A stretch of DNA of 25,947 nt from a virus: positions 1 to 25,947 of IMG/VR virus record IMGVR_UViG_3300027805_000078; one strand, 5' to 3'. Within the stretch, counting starts at the first letter, position 1. Each line of letters begins with the position of its first letter. The notes beneath the pieces were generated by a model, which saw only the letters and a program-made list of their open reading frames with translations, searched no databases and was not told where the DNA came from. This document shows, piece by piece, positions 1 to 8,272 of the stretch. The position numbers and the translations under genes were made by a program.

Positions 1-1767
1 TTCCCAATCAAGGTAGTTAGTACTCCGAGTCTCAGCCCATGTGACGTTGAAAGTAGTACCACTGGTATTACGGGATACCAAGAACTTACGAATTGGAGAG
101 AACTTCCCAAAGTTCTGTAAAACAATAGAACCATTGACTAATGGGTACCCAGAGGCTTGTTGAATAGTCCACGGATAAAATGCACCTGTAATCGTATTAA
201 GATTAAGGACACGATTGTACTCGTACCGTTGATCAACAGTAGTCGGAGCAGTAGACCGATAAACCCATGATACAATCTTTGCTAACGGATCATATGACCC
301 CTTGGCGTAAAGTTTAGAAGCTGTAGGAATAGTATCAAAGAACGTCTTAATCGTAGTGTCTGTCAATGAGACAACTGACAGATCCCCAGAAGCCTGAGAA
401 GGTTGCACAGCATAGATACCATTTGTGTTCCAGAACAGTGGATAGCCTTCCACATTCATAATGCTCTGGTGACCAAGTGCAGGGATGTTAGACAACTTAC
501 GGACTGCGTAGTCATCAGCCTGAAAGCTTAAACCCCTACTACCCGAAATAACCCAAATGCCGTTTGATGCAAAAATAACCAGGTCACTACCTACGGGTTC
601 CAAAGAGACTACGGTACCAATATCCGGAATGACAATAACGCCACCATCTGTAGGTAGTAGATCTGACAGACTTTCTGAAGTAGGGTCATTGACCTGCATG
701 CAGTGACCGTAGTCATCCGTAGATTCAACAATTTTAGAGAAGTAAATTTGAGTATTGTAACCAGATGCAGCAACACCACTGTACCATACACGGCCTGCGT
801 AAAAGGTGCATGCACTTGGACGAGCATAGCCAGAAGATAACGTCTCAGGATTTGGGCTTGTTGATAGATTAATAGCAGTCCAGTGACTAGTCGTGTTAAT
901 TTTAGAGGTACGGTCTATGTTCCAGGCAGTAAATGAATAATGGCCTTTTGGAGCTGCAGAAGCACCATTAAGAATACGGTTAATCCATCTTCCGTTAAAC
1001 TCTTCATTTGCATCTTTGAACTGCCACCAGACGTCCGCATTAGACGGAAAGTCGGTTCTATTCGTATGCCACAAGTTTAAAGGGTTTGTTGGATTTGGAT
1101 AACTGTTCCAATTAACTGTATCCATAGCCTGTTCAATGTACCAACCTTGGTTCATTATGTTATACAGGTGCTTCCGAGTTACTTTATAAGTACCGGCAGT
1201 TTCTATTGGACGTTCTTCAATAGAGTACCCATCGTTAACACCTTCAAAGTCACGGACCTGTACGTCAATTACTGCAGACGAAATAGTATCAGCAGATACG
1301 TTGTAAGAGACGTAAAACGGATTGCAATACGGATGGGTAACAAATAACGTACCAAAGCCAGAGGTAAACTGGCAAGGTTCTGTATTCGTGTTAGGAGCAC
1401 CAGACACTTTATACGTGTCAATGCTAATGGTGTAGCTCTTACGCTTGTCTGAAATTGTCGTATCAGTGCCAAGCAGGTAGAAGTGCAACGTAGAGCCAAT
1501 TTGGACTACGGTAAAGTTTACAGTCCCAGAACCAGCGGCTGATTCCCAGAGGAATTCTTCAATTGCAGAAGAGGACCTAGTAGTAGACAAGTTCGTATTA
1601 GAGGCTTCATAGTTAAAACCAAGGCGACGTGTTACTGCACCCGTCTGTTGAAAGACACAGTCAAAGGTATCAGTAGAAGCGTTCTCAGGAAAATTAAGGC
1701 CCGTAGCCTCAGAGATGAGACCCTTAGTAAAATTATTCTCGGGGGCAATCTGTGGGGTACGGGCCAT
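1..1767 (-). CDS. Tail tubular protein B-like (T7 gp12-like tail tube/nozzle), 3' end cut by window edge
   Basis: The frame is open from an ATG at 1767 to the left edge, giving 589 codons without a stop. The protein begins MARTPQIAPENNFTKGL and has repeated beta-rich stretches, as expected of a tail nozzle. T7 gp12 is about 790 residues, so roughly a quarter may be missing. It would form the distal tail tube through which DNA leaves the virion. The assignment rests mainly on position: it follows a gp11-like gene at 2047-2817 with one small gene between, the usual gp11-gp12 order. The start lies 4 nt past the stop of that small gene. No catalytic motif is visible. An alternative is another large tail or stabilisation protein, but its place in the tail module is secure. 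Confidence 0.75.
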   Translation of the reverse strand, partial: MARTPQIAPENNFTKGLISEATGLNFPENASTDTFDCVFQQTGAVTRRLGFNYEASNTNLSTTRSSSAIEEFLWESAAGSGTVNFTVVQIGSTLHFYLLGTDTTISDKRKSYTISIDTYKVSGAPNTNTEPCQFTSGFGTLFVTHPYCNPFYVSYNVSADTISSAVIDVQVRDFEGVNDGYSIEERPIETAGTYKVTRKHLYNIMNQGWYIEQAMDTVNWNSYPNPTNPLNLWHTNRTDFPSNADVWWQFKDANEEFNGRWINRILNGASAAPKGHYSFTAWNIDRTSKINTTSHWTAINLSTSPNPETLSSGYARPSACTFYAGRVWYSGVAASGYNTQIYFSKIVESTDDYGHCMQVNDPTSESLSDLLPTDGGVIVIPDIGTVVSLEPVGSDLVIFASNGIWVISGSRGLSFQADDYAVRKLSNIPALGHQSIMNVEGYPLFWNTNGIYAVQPSQASGDLSVVSLTDTTIKTFFDTIPTASKLYAKGSYDPLAKIVSWVYRSTAPTTVDQRYEYNRVLNLNTITGAFYPWTIQQASGYPLVNGSIVLQNFGKFSPIRKFLVSRNTSGTTFNVTWAETRSTNYLDWE

Positions 1768-1770
1768 GTA

Positions 1771-2046
1771 TTATGCAATCTTCTTTTTGAGTTCAGCAGG
1801 AGCAGTGGTTTCCGTGGGAAGGTCCTTCGACACCTTGGTCCGCTCAGCAAGGTACTTATCTACATCGCTTCGAGCGGCCTCCCAGGTAGTGTAATTACCC
1901 TTCAGGTACTCTGGTAACTGGCCTCTTTCGAGGTGGATGTTGATGAAACCGTAGGGATCGGTTCGCTTCAACATTAGTTTGTTGTTACCTAGATCAATCA
2001 CCTTGGTCCTGGGATCATCCCGATCAGGGTCAAATTCGTCGAACAT
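1771..2046 (-). CDS. Small conserved-looking protein between tail tube genes
   Basis: This is a 91-residue protein starting MFDEFDPDRDDPRTKV. The N-terminus is acidic and the C-terminus is lysine-rich, ending ELKKKIA. No membrane segment, cysteine motif or known domain is visible. Its stop lies 4 nt before the tail tube B start, and its start abuts the stop of the gp11-like gene, so it is translated inside the tail operon. A minor virion or tail assembly role is inferred from position only. Confidence 0.7.
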   Translation of the reverse strand: MFDEFDPDRDDPRTKVIDLGNNKLMLKRTDPYGFINIHLERGQLPEYLKGNYTTWEAARSDVDKYLAERTKVSKDLPTETTAPAELKKKIA

Positions 2047-2817
2047 TTACTTCCTTCCATAGTTTGGTCTGTTATGGAGCTCCCCGTAGGTCTGTCCAGG
2101 GAGAGCACGCTTTTGCCCTTGGGATACGATCCATCCACGGCGGGCACGCTTCTCAGCTTTGGCATTCACCGTCTGCTTGAGTTCAATAAAGGCTTGTCCC
2201 TTGGCTTCGTTAAACAGCAGCGTAAACTGCTTAGCGTCGAGGTCAGGGGTAAAGTTGTCAGTATGGGTCCAAGTTGGGCTCAACTGTCCATACGCGATAG
2301 TCTTGTTCTTCTGCAGGAAAGAGTCTTCAGCAGAATTATACGAGTCAAAGATAATCGTATTGTCGTTAAAAGTCGTCCACTTGCTCGGGAACAGGTCGTT
2401 ACGGCACAGGATATCCATGGTATCAGAGCCGTTAGTAGTAAGAGTGAACGTAGTTACGTCACTGTCACCACCATTCAGAGCATGCATAGAGTCAATGAAA
2501 TCTTCAAGGGGTACGAAGTAAACTTCAGTGTACTTCTTTCCCGTTTCAGACGTTAGTTTATTATCGTACTTAATCCACTCAATGTCAAGAACATTCGACG
2601 GTAGAGTCATAATTACCGGAGTAGACGAGCTCGTAGCAGTAATCTCGAACAGGTCTTCATGTTCAGGCAGCTTCAAAGATGAAATAATATCAAAGTATGC
2701 GCTACGAATAATGTCCGCTACCTGTACTGATTCAGCAGTGTCTGTAACGGAGTTGACGGTATCACTATCCATCGAGGACAGGATACGCTGCGTCATCTCA
2801 AGGAGCGTCATCTTCAT
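2047..2817 (-). CDS. Tail tubular protein A-like head-tail adaptor (T7 gp11-like)
   Basis: This 256-residue protein resembles the podovirus gatekeeper or adaptor family that joins portal to tail nozzle; T7 gp11 is about 196 residues. Visible features are an N-terminal helical part (residues 1-50, SVQVADIIRSAYFDIISSL), a beta-rich middle with LPSNVLDIEWIKYD, and a helical C-terminal part (about 195-230) ending in the basic run KAEKRARRGW. The helix, beta and helix plan and the long helix near the end fit the adaptor family. It precedes tail tube B, as in T7-like phages. The family call is by overall pattern and synteny, not by an active-site motif. Confidence 0.75.
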   Translation of the reverse strand: MKMTLLEMTQRILSSMDSDTVNSVTDTAESVQVADIIRSAYFDIISSLKLPEHEDLFEITATSSSTPVIMTLPSNVLDIEWIKYDNKLTSETGKKYTEVYFVPLEDFIDSMHALNGGDSDVTTFTLTTNGSDTMDILCRNDLFPSKWTTFNDNTIIFDSYNSAEDSFLQKNKTIAYGQLSPTWTHTDNFTPDLDAKQFTLLFNEAKGQAFIELKQTVNAKAEKRARRGWIVSQGQKRALPGQTYGELHNRPNYGRK

Positions 2818-2819
2818 GT

Positions 2820-3041
2820 TCAGAGAAACCTTTTATTCTTGATCCAGGCAGAGGGGATAGCAATTCGACGGTTAGTTTCAGGAGGGCTTAGATCAGCTGC
2901 TAGGAGGACTTCTGTCTTAGTCTCCTCCACTAACCAGCCTACGGACTTAATTAAGTGGGTCTTTAGATCTAGCTTGTCTGTCCAACCGTTATCGGTGGTA
3001 GCGTCAAGCCACTCAATGTAGACAAGACGAGGAGGTTTCAT
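2820..3041 (-). CDS. Small protein of unknown function
   Basis: This 73-residue protein starts MKPPRLVYIEWLDATTDNGW. It is a compact mixed sequence with no membrane helix: a WLDA beta-like start, a central VGWLVEE motif and an arginine/lysine-rich end (AIPSAWIKNKRFL). Small proteins of this look are common in phage genomes between lysis and tail genes, but I cannot name a function. It starts directly at the stop of the XhlA-like gene and ends 2 nt before the tail tube A start. Confidence 0.7.
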   Translation of the reverse strand: MKPPRLVYIEWLDATTDNGWTDKLDLKTHLIKSVGWLVEETKTEVLLAADLSPPETNRRIAIPSAWIKNKRFL

Positions 3042-3260
3042 TTAGGGCTTCACCAACATAAACGGAAGAAACTTAGTAAGGAGTGCACCGACTGTACTGG
3101 CCAACCCTGCTACGAGCATGAGCGTCTTCCACCCACCCTTAGCTTGAAGAAGGGTGTCTCGGATAATCCTGAGGTCGCCCTTCATGTCAGTCATGTCGCG
3201 CTTCATAGCTTCGACTTCGACTTCTAAGACGGCAATACGCTCATTCTCATTGGAGGTCAT
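3042..3260 (-). CDS. XhlA-like lysis accessory protein (coiled coil plus one membrane helix)
   Basis: This 72-residue protein has an N-terminal coiled coil (about residues 5-35, ERIAVLEVEVEAMK followed by MTDMKGDLRIIRDTLL), the motif KGGWKTL, and one hydrophobic helix (about 46-70). That plan matches the XhlA/haemolysin-type family, which acts with holins at the inner membrane. I choose the ATG at 3260 over the longer frame from 3293: it overlaps the upstream stop as ATGA and has a strong AAGGGAGG ribosome site 7 nt away. It lies one gene downstream of the 3TM holin. A spanin role is less likely because there is no lipobox or periplasmic domain. Confidence 0.75.
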   Translation of the reverse strand: MTSNENERIAVLEVEVEAMKRDMTDMKGDLRIIRDTLLQAKGGWKTLMLVAGLASTVGALLTKFLPFMLVKP

Positions 3261-3448
3261 AGACGAGCCTCCCTTGTGTCCACCAGCTGGCAAGAAGCCA
3301 TCCCATTAGTAATCTCACCCTTCTTCACAAGGTCTTGAAGAGTCGCTTTGACTTCAGCCTGTGTAGGGCACTTGGGGATAATCGTAGCGTTAATATCCAT
3401 TTGGCCATCTGGGTACAGGAGCCAAAGAGAGAAGATAAAAAGTTTCAC
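3257..3448 (-). CDS. Small protein of unknown function in the lysis cassette
   Basis: I start this at a GTG at 3448, not the ATG at 3466. The GTG overlaps the holin stop as GTGA and has a GGAAGGGA ribosome site about 8 nt upstream. The 63-residue product begins MKLFIFSLWLLYPDGQ, a short hydrophobic stretch, followed by DINATIIPKCPTQAEV and a polar helix. Two cysteines are present. It could be secreted or membrane-associated, but the hydrophobic segment is too short to be sure. Coupling to the holin and the XhlA-like gene suggests a part in lysis; the function is not known. Confidence 0.65.
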   Translation of the reverse strand: MKLFIFSLWLLYPDGQMDINATIIPKCPTQAEVKATLQDLVKKGEITNGMASCQLVDTREARL

Positions 3449-3846
3449 TTTGATGTTCCCTTCCACTTATCGAAGCTACGGGCAGCAGTCACACCAAGCA
3501 TTGCAGTGACAAGGGCCATCATGGCTTCAGTATTCGGTTCTGGAAGAGGGGTTGTGACTCCGACAATCGTAAGGAACCAAGACAAGATCGGTTGGAGAAG
3601 GAAAGCGTATCCAAGAGCACAGCCACCCATCCAGCCAATAAAGGGGCGCCAACCAGCTACGAAAAGGCTAGAGTGACCAGCTTCGACTTTGTTGACTTCC
3701 ATCTGTGCTACTGATTGTTCAGCAGCGTACTTAAGGAGTTCAGCCTGCATCTCCATCGACGCACGTTCTTTAGCTGCGGGATCAGGTATCCGATCCACGA
3801 GCTTCTCAATCATTTTAAGGCCGGGGCCGAGGAGTGCTTGAAACAT
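3445..3846 (-). CDS. Holin, 3TM family (gene-transfer-agent holin-like)
   Basis: This 133-residue protein would form the membrane lesion that releases the endolysin. The N-terminal 55 residues are amphipathic and helical (MIEKLVDRIPDPAAKERA). Next come the family hallmark AGWRPFIGWMGG (about 64-75), a hydrophobic run to about 98, and a last hydrophobic helix at about 107-122. The charged tail FDKWKGTSK should be cytoplasmic. The GWRPFIGW motif and length fit the GTA_holin_3TM family. It lies two genes downstream of the endolysin and overlaps the next small gene by 4 nt. Confidence 0.85.
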   Translation of the reverse strand: MFQALLGPGLKMIEKLVDRIPDPAAKERASMEMQAELLKYAAEQSVAQMEVNKVEAGHSSLFVAGWRPFIGWMGGCALGYAFLLQPILSWFLTIVGVTTPLPEPNTEAMMALVTAMLGVTAARSFDKWKGTSK

Positions 3847-4091
3847 TAGCGGTACCCTTTAGCGATCTTGGCAGCTGCTTTAGGCTGCTTGGAGAATTGT
3901 TTGCCTTGCTTGACTGCTTTGCGTTTGGCTGCAGTAGAGGCTGCGTAAGTCTTAGAGGGCATGGCCTTAATGGCAGCTTCTGGAAGGTACCGTTCACCAG
4001 TTGCCTTAGGGCCCTGGGTTGACGGCTTACCAGACTTCGTACGCCACTTCTGTTGAGTCCAGGCCTTGAGTGATTTCTGAGGAGCTTTCAT
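3846..4091 (-). CDS. Basic small protein, DUF5872-like
   Basis: I set the start at the ATG at 4091 because it overlaps the upstream stop as TGATG; a longer frame from 4160 would run far into the neighbour. The 81-residue product is very basic and contains LKAWTQQKW, TKSGKPSTQGPKATGERYLP and a C-terminal KRKAVKQGKQFSKQP. I recognise this pattern from many phage and large-virus genomes, where it is usually labelled DUF5872; no function is established to my knowledge. Nucleic-acid binding is plausible from charge alone. Its stop overlaps the holin start by one base. Confidence 0.75.
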   Translation of the reverse strand: MKAPQKSLKAWTQQKWRTKSGKPSTQGPKATGERYLPEAAIKAMPSKTYAASTAAKRKAVKQGKQFSKQPKAAAKIAKGYR

Positions 4092-4276
4092 CAGTCTTTG
4101 TACCCACCACCGGACTTCTTGTACTGAAGGGCTAGCTGCTGAGCTTTTCGGGCTGACCACTGACCAGTCTTACCACCTTTGCCGGATGCCTTGATCTTCT
4201 CGAACAAAGCCTTCCGCATTCCAGGCTTGGTATAGTTACCTGCTGAGTTGACTTTGCTTTTGGGCTTGGTTGCCAT
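4091..4276 (-). CDS. Basic small protein, partner of the DUF5872-like gene
   Basis: This 61-residue lysine/glycine-rich protein has the motif KPGMRKALFEKIKASGKGG followed by GQWSARKAQQLALQYKKSGGGY. The WSARKAQ...YK..GGGY pattern recurs in phage genomes, usually beside or fused to the DUF5872-like part that follows here, so the two genes probably form one functional pair. The function is unknown. It starts 2 nt after the endolysin stop. The pair sits between endolysin and holin, which is odd for a lysis cassette and suggests a virion or DNA-associated role inserted into it. Confidence 0.75.
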   Translation of the reverse strand: MATKPKSKVNSAGNYTKPGMRKALFEKIKASGKGGKTGQWSARKAQQLALQYKKSGGGYKD

Positions 4277-4277
4277 A

Positions 4278-4766
4278 TTACGCCTCGTTAACAGACAGTC
4301 GACCCTGATGGGAAACTACGTTAGGCTTAGTATTGACTGGGAACTCTTTGGGCCACCTCGCGTCTACAAACCGGGACTTGGCAATCCAGGCATCAGTGAC
4401 GCTATCGGACTGGTTTCCACCCCTAATAAGGTAGGATGTAGCGTTCTCAGCTACGTAGAAGCCTACATGGCCTCCTCCAGGCCTTTTAAAGACCATTACA
4501 GCCCCTATTCGGGGTTGAGTCTCACCGCCATACCCGCCCCAGGCAAGGGCACTCAACGGGCTTCCTGGGAGGTTCTGGGCTCCTGCCTCTCTAAGGCAGT
4601 GAGCGACAAACAGACCACACCACGGGATGTCATCTTTAGTATAGAAGGAAGACACCCAGCCACCCAACTTCTTAGCCCATGAAATAATAATAGGGTTGTT
4701 GGAGGGGCCTTTGGCTTCCTTAGTATTCAAGAGCCGCTTAGCGACGTCCATCCAGGGTGTAGACAT
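4278..4766 (-). CDS. Endolysin, CHAP-like peptidase/amidase (TIGR02594-type)
   Basis: This 162-residue protein is predicted to cut peptidoglycan at lysis. The cysteine nucleophile is in PWCGLFVAHC (C50), the general-base histidine in GGGHVGFY (H100), and a third polar residue lies in RGGNQSD (N118). This order is that of the TIGR02594/CHAP-like group (NlpC/P60 superfamily). The catalytic domain fills nearly the whole protein, with no separate cell-wall binding module and no signal peptide, so export should depend on the holin 430 nt downstream. It follows the tail-fibre genes. Amidase versus endopeptidase specificity cannot be told from the motifs. Confidence 0.85.
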   Translation of the reverse strand: MSTPWMDVAKRLLNTKEAKGPSNNPIIISWAKKLGGWVSSFYTKDDIPWCGLFVAHCLREAGAQNLPGSPLSALAWGGYGGETQPRIGAVMVFKRPGGGHVGFYVAENATSYLIRGGNQSDSVTDAWIAKSRFVDARWPKEFPVNTKPNVVSHQGRLSVNEA

Positions 4767-4803
4767 AGGTTACTCTGTAGTTAAGGTAAAGTCTGTAGTA
4801 AAC

Positions 4804-5070
4804 TTAAGTTGGTATTACAGGCCAGACCGGATTAAATGGATCGGTAGTGTTTTCGGGAAGGTCACGAAGGTCTTGACGATACTGTGACCATTCAAGTTGT
4901 TTTGATGGATTGTATGTAGACCAACGATCACTTAGAACAAAAATATCACTTGCAGATAGCTTAACATTTCTTTGATAGCGAAGACTATCCCACGCATTTA
5001 CAACAATCTCTTGTTCCGTCAAAGGTTCAGTAATTTCTTCGCCAGTAGTGCAATTAATAATTGTTGCCAT
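4804..5070 (-). CDS. Tail-fibre assembly chaperone-like protein
   Basis: This 88-residue protein ends in WSQYRQDLRDLPENTTDPFN followed by PVWPVIPT. The W..YRQ.LRDLP....P...VWP..P pattern is the hallmark of the phage tail assembly chaperone family found beside tail-fibre genes. The N-terminus MATIINCTTGEEITEPLTEQ is a typical variable, fibre-interacting part. Its start is 2 nt past the tail-fibre stop, so the two are co-expressed. The expected role is helping fold or attach the fibre encoded just upstream; it is probably absent from the virion. Confidence 0.8.
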   Translation of the reverse strand: MATIINCTTGEEITEPLTEQEIVVNAWDSLRYQRNVKLSASDIFVLSDRWSTYNPSKQLEWSQYRQDLRDLPENTTDPFNPVWPVIPT

Positions 5071-5071
5071 A

Positions 5072-8000
5072 TTACTTTACTCCGTACAAAATTACTGTTG
5101 CTACCTGTCCTGAGGCATCATGATTAAAACGAATGGCGTTGATAACACCAGTAATTGTAGCTTCTGTGGAGGCTGTAGTATAAGTACCTGTTGCTCTATT
5201 GTTAGTGTTAGCAATACCAGTAATAGCAGAGAACCTTGGAGTAATTACTTTACTAGTTGCAGCAGTACCAACATTTGAAATAATACAAAATCCACTACCT
5301 ACACCATCATTTGCTGCAACGTTGTTAATAGTTCTATTGACTCCATATGAAGTACCATTATTAGAACTTAGATTAACATAAAAATCAGCATTACTTGACA
5401 TCTGTATATTATAATGGACATAGAAAGTTGTATAACCACTGGGAATGCTGGTAAAAGCAAGTGCAGTAGTTCCTGATTGAACACCACTTGAAATATATTC
5501 CAGAGCTAAAGCACTACCACCACTGGCAGCAGCCCAGATAGGGGCAACACCAGAACCTTGTGCAGTCAGTACCTGACCAGAAGTACCTGTTGTATCAAGC
5601 TTGGCAAGTGTGGCAGCACCAGAACCAATCTTGGCAGCAGTGACAGCACCTGTGGCAATAGTCGCAGCAAAAGAGCCTGTGCCAGTTCCAGTAACATCGC
5701 CCGTAAGCGTTATGGTCTGGTCGCCAGTGTTGGTGCCAGAAGACGTACCAGAGAAAGTTCCGGACTGTGTAGCTAGTGTACCAAGTCCAAGGGTGGTGCG
5801 TTGAGCAGCTGCATCAGCATCATCAAGCAATGCTTTGCCAGCCGTAGTAATGTCTCCACCAAGTTTTGACGTTGAGACTGAACCAGCAGCAATAGTTGCA
5901 GCAAAAGAACCCGTACCAGTACCAGTAACATCGCCCGTAAGCGTTATAGTCTGATCGCCTGTGTTTGTACCGCTGCTTGTTCCGCTAAATGTTCCCGATT
6001 GAGTGGCTAGTGTACCAAGGCCGGAGATGTCTGTGTTGGCAATCGTAGCCCATGATGGAGCAGCAGACGCGCCACCAGATTTCATGTATTGAGTTGATGT
6101 TCCGTAGTTTGCACCAGAAATGCCCCACTGACCAGATGATCCAATACGGAATCGTTCGACAGCAGCATTCTGTGTGCTACCTGTTGTACCAGCAGGGGCG
6201 GTCTGAAGTGTAATCGCGCCACCAGCACCTGTACCAGTACCTATGGAACCCCTGATAATAAAATCCTGTCCAGCAGTATCTGTTGTGCCAGCTACAACAG
6301 ATGAAGCATAAAGTGTCTGAGCCACAGGAGTAGCTTGGTCAACGCCTAGCTGTAGAACGCCAGCAGAAGGAGAAGTGAGGATAGCTCTGTTTGTCCACAA
6401 GACTCTACCTGTACCAGCAGCAATCAAATTACCACCAGACGTAATATTACCACCAGACGTAACAGCACCATTTTGGTCTACTCTGAAAGAAGTAGAATCA
6501 GGATTTGTGCTATCCTCTACACGGATTGCATCGCCAGTACCAAGCTGGGTCACTCGGAGAGCAGCATTGGTATTGTCAGTAACTTGGATAATCTGGTTTG
6601 CAGTGAATGTGTTTGATACCTCAGTCCCCGCAGCAGCCAGAGTCGTGCGCTGAGCAGAAGCATCTGCATCGTCTAACAGTGCCTTACCGGCAGTCGTAAT
6701 GTCACCGCCAAGCTTGGATGTATCAACAGCACCAGCGTCAATCGTCCATGTAGTACCAGAAGCGGATACTGTAATGTCACCTTTGTCACCGTCAGACACA
6801 GCTGGGCCAGCAGGACCTGCAGGACCCGTTGGGCCAGTAGGTCCTACCTGGGTGTACATTACTTGTGTAGCAGTAAGGACTACACCTGGTGTCTGCGGAA
6901 CAGAGCCAGAAGCAGGAATCGTCTCAATAGCAACACTACTGCTAGATGCCTTCCAGTAAAGCTGAAGCGTATCATTAGCATTCGGGGCAGTGTCTACATA
7001 ATTGACAGTACCGACTGTATAGCCAGGAAGTCCACCCTGTTGCTTAGGAATATGGAAACGAGTGTTACTGTTTGGGTACGCAGTTCCGTTGAACACTAGC
7101 CAGACGTCTACGTAATGCTCCGAACTGTCTGTGTTAATAAACTGAATTGAGTACGTTAGGTTATACGTAGCAGAATTAGCAAAGACAACTGTATTCCCGC
7201 CAGTAAGCGAGACGCCATTGGCTTCATTTGTTGAACCAATAGCAATCGCAGCACCAGAAGCTCCAGTTGGACCAGTCTGGTCAGTTGTGTCGTAGAACGA
7301 TCCGTAATAACCTAAAGCACCACCAGCACCAGTTGCACCAGTAGCACCTGTAGCACCAGTAGCACCTGTGGCGCCAGTAGGGCCAGTATCGCCAGTGTCA
7401 CCTTTTGGACCTTGAGGGCCTGTGGCGCCAGTTGCACCTGTAGCACCTGTTTCCCCGGTATCGCCTTTAATACCTTGGGTACCCTGAGGACCAGTGTCAC
7501 CAGTATCGCCTTTAGAACCAGTAGCACCAGTGTCACCCTTGTCACCCTTGGCGCCTGTAGGCCCAGTATTACCAGTAAGACCCTGAGGGCCCTGAGCACC
7601 AGTAGCGCCTGCATCACCTTTCAAGGTGAATAGGACGGCTCCCCAGTTACCAGAGACCTTCTGGTAGACGTCGCCATTGTCACGAAGATAGAAGTCTCCG
7701 TCAGCACCAGTGCCACCAGATGGTGTACTTGCACCAGTAATCCACTTGGAAGAGATGAAGTCCCAGGTAGTGCCATTGTACGTCTTGAGACGGGCACCTA
7801 CGCTGTTAAAATACAAAGCCCCGGCAATGAGGGCGTTACCATCATTATCCAGGGCAGGATCAGAATTCTTTGCACCCAGATAACGATCATCGAAGTTATC
7901 GTACAGGGCTGCGGTGTTGTCGTAGATAGTCGTGACCTGGTTGATCAGGCCGTCGAACTCAGCCTTACGGACAGGTTCGGTATTACCCACAGCTGCCACA

Positions 8001-8182
8001 AGATTTTGAATCCGGTAGCTGTTCATATCGAGGTTAGCACCCATCGAGTTCGGGGAAGACCCGTCACGCGATAGCGTATTCTCAATAGCTGTCTCAATCA
8101 ACGCACTATTAGCGTTAATAGAAGAAATAGCACTTGTTTCGTTTGTCAGAGTCGTCAGATCTGTGAGGGTAATTTTAGGCAT
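5072..8182 (-). CDS. Tail fibre with collagen-like repeats
   Basis: This 1036-residue protein is the likely receptor-binding fibre. The N-terminus (about 1-110) has the virion-attachment pattern [15 protein letters not shown] followed by [10 protein letters not shown]. Residues of about 115-190 are a GTTWDF-type spacer. A collagen-like Gly-X-Y block of about 100 residues (coding bases about 7312-7620) contains many GATGATGAT units, and a short second block ([15 protein letters not shown]) lies near 6800-6850. The rest is a repetitive beta shaft with two near-identical [18 protein letters not shown] units, then a non-repetitive C-terminal tip ending VILYGVK. Gly-X-Y in phage fibres forms trimeric collagen-like helices. 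A chaperone-like gene follows. The repeats make it prone to recombination. Confidence 0.85.
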   Translation of the reverse strand: MPKITLTDLTTLTNETSAISSINANSALIETAIENTLSRDGSSPNSMGANLDMNSYRIQNLVAAVGNTEPVRKAEFDGLINQVTTIYDNTAALYDNFDDRYLGAKNSDPALDNDGNALIAGALYFNSVGARLKTYNGTTWDFISSKWITGASTPSGGTGADGDFYLRDNGDVYQKVSGNWGAVLFTLKGDAGATGAQGPQGLTGNTGPTGAKGDKGDTGATGSKGDTGDTGPQGTQGIKGDTGETGATGATGATGPQGPKGDTGDTGPTGATGATGATGATGATGAGGALGYYGSFYDTTDQTGPTGASGAAIAIGSTNEANGVSLTGGNTVVFANSATYNLTYSIQFINTDSSEHYVDVWLVFNGTAYPNSNTRFHIPKQQGGLPGYTVGTVNYVDTAPNANDTLQLYWKASSSSVAIETIPASGSVPQTPGVVLTATQVMYTQVGPTGPTGPAGPAGPAVSDGDKGDITVSASGTTWTIDAGAVDTSKLGGDITTAGKALLDDADASAQRTTLAAAGTEVSNTFTANQIIQVTDNTNAALRVTQLGTGDAIRVEDSTNPDSTSFRVDQNGAVTSGGNITSGGNLIAAGTGRVLWTNRAILTSPSAGVLQLGVDQATPVAQTLYASSVVAGTTDTAGQDFIIRGSIGTGTGAGGAITLQTAPAGTTGSTQNAAVERFRIGSSGQWGISGANYGTSTQYMKSGGASAAPSWATIANTDISGLGTLATQSGTFSGTSSGTNTGDQTITLTGDVTGTGTGSFAATIAAGSVSTSKLGGDITTAGKALLDDADAAAQRTTLGLGTLATQSGTFSGTSSGTNTGDQTITLTGDVTGTGTGSFAATIATGAVTAAKIGSGAATLAKLDTTGTSGQVLTAQGSGVAPIWAAASGGSALALEYISSGVQSGTTALAFTSIPSGYTTFYVHYNIQMSSNADFYVNLSSNNGTSYGVNRTINNVAANDGVGSGFCIISNVGTAATSKVITPRFSAITGIANTNNRATGTYTTASTEATITGVINAIRFNHDASGQVATVILYGVK
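5656..5785. repeat. Tail-fibre shaft repeat A, copy 1
   Basis: This is a 130-bp unit, read from CAATAGTCGCAGCAAAAG to GCTAGTGTACCAAG, that recurs as copy 2 at 5890-6019 with identical length. It encodes the [18 protein letters not shown] shaft module. Most differences between copies are at synonymous positions, showing selection on the protein rather than a very recent duplication. Confidence 0.85.
5793..5872. repeat. Tail-fibre shaft repeat B, copy 1
   Basis: This is an 80-bp unit encoding [20 protein letters not shown] followed by AQRTTL. A second copy of equal length lies at 6642-6721, more diverged at the DNA level but nearly identical in protein. Confidence 0.8.
5890..6019. repeat. Tail-fibre shaft repeat A, copy 2
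   Basis: This is the second copy of the 130-bp shaft unit, 234 bp from copy 1. Parts are nearly identical (for example ACATCGCCCGTAAGCGTTAT in both) and other parts have drifted synonymously. Confidence 0.85.
6642..6721. repeat. Tail-fibre shaft repeat B, copy 2
   Basis: This is the diverged second copy of the 80-bp unit at 5793-5872. It again encodes [20 protein letters not shown], placed just before the stretch that follows the short second collagen block. Confidence 0.8.
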
Positions 8183-8222
8183 TGAACTCTCAAAGACAAA
8201 TTGGAAACAAAGTGTGAAAGAA

Positions 8223-8251
8223 TGGGGTAAGGGCTTTGGACCCCTACCCCA
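8223..8251 (-). terminator. Hairpin between virion-protein gene and tail-fibre gene, possible weak terminator
   Basis: TGGGGTA and TACCCCA pair, then one mismatch, then GGG/CCC, with a 7-nt loop: an 11-position stem with 10 pairs. On the minus strand it is followed by TTCTTTCACACTTTG, which is T-rich but not a clean T-run. It could cut transcription from the capsid genes into the fibre gene, or stabilise the capsid mRNA 3' end. Confidence 0.5.
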
Positions 8252-8272
8252 CTCGTAGTGTTCAACCCGGAA

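Noticed and set aside
4091-4160. Longer N-terminus for the DUF5872-like protein starting at 4160
   Set aside because: It would overlap the upstream gene by 70 nt in another frame, while the ATG at 4091 makes a normal TGATG coupling.
7312-7617. 101-codon minus-strand frame inside the tail fibre
   Set aside because: It is a shifted reading of the collagen-like repeats; the low-complexity Leu/Val/Ala sequence follows from the repeated triplets.
7300-7620. Regular short repeats that could look like a CRISPR or satellite array
   Set aside because: The period is 9 bp and in frame, encoding Gly-X-Y; there are no spacers.
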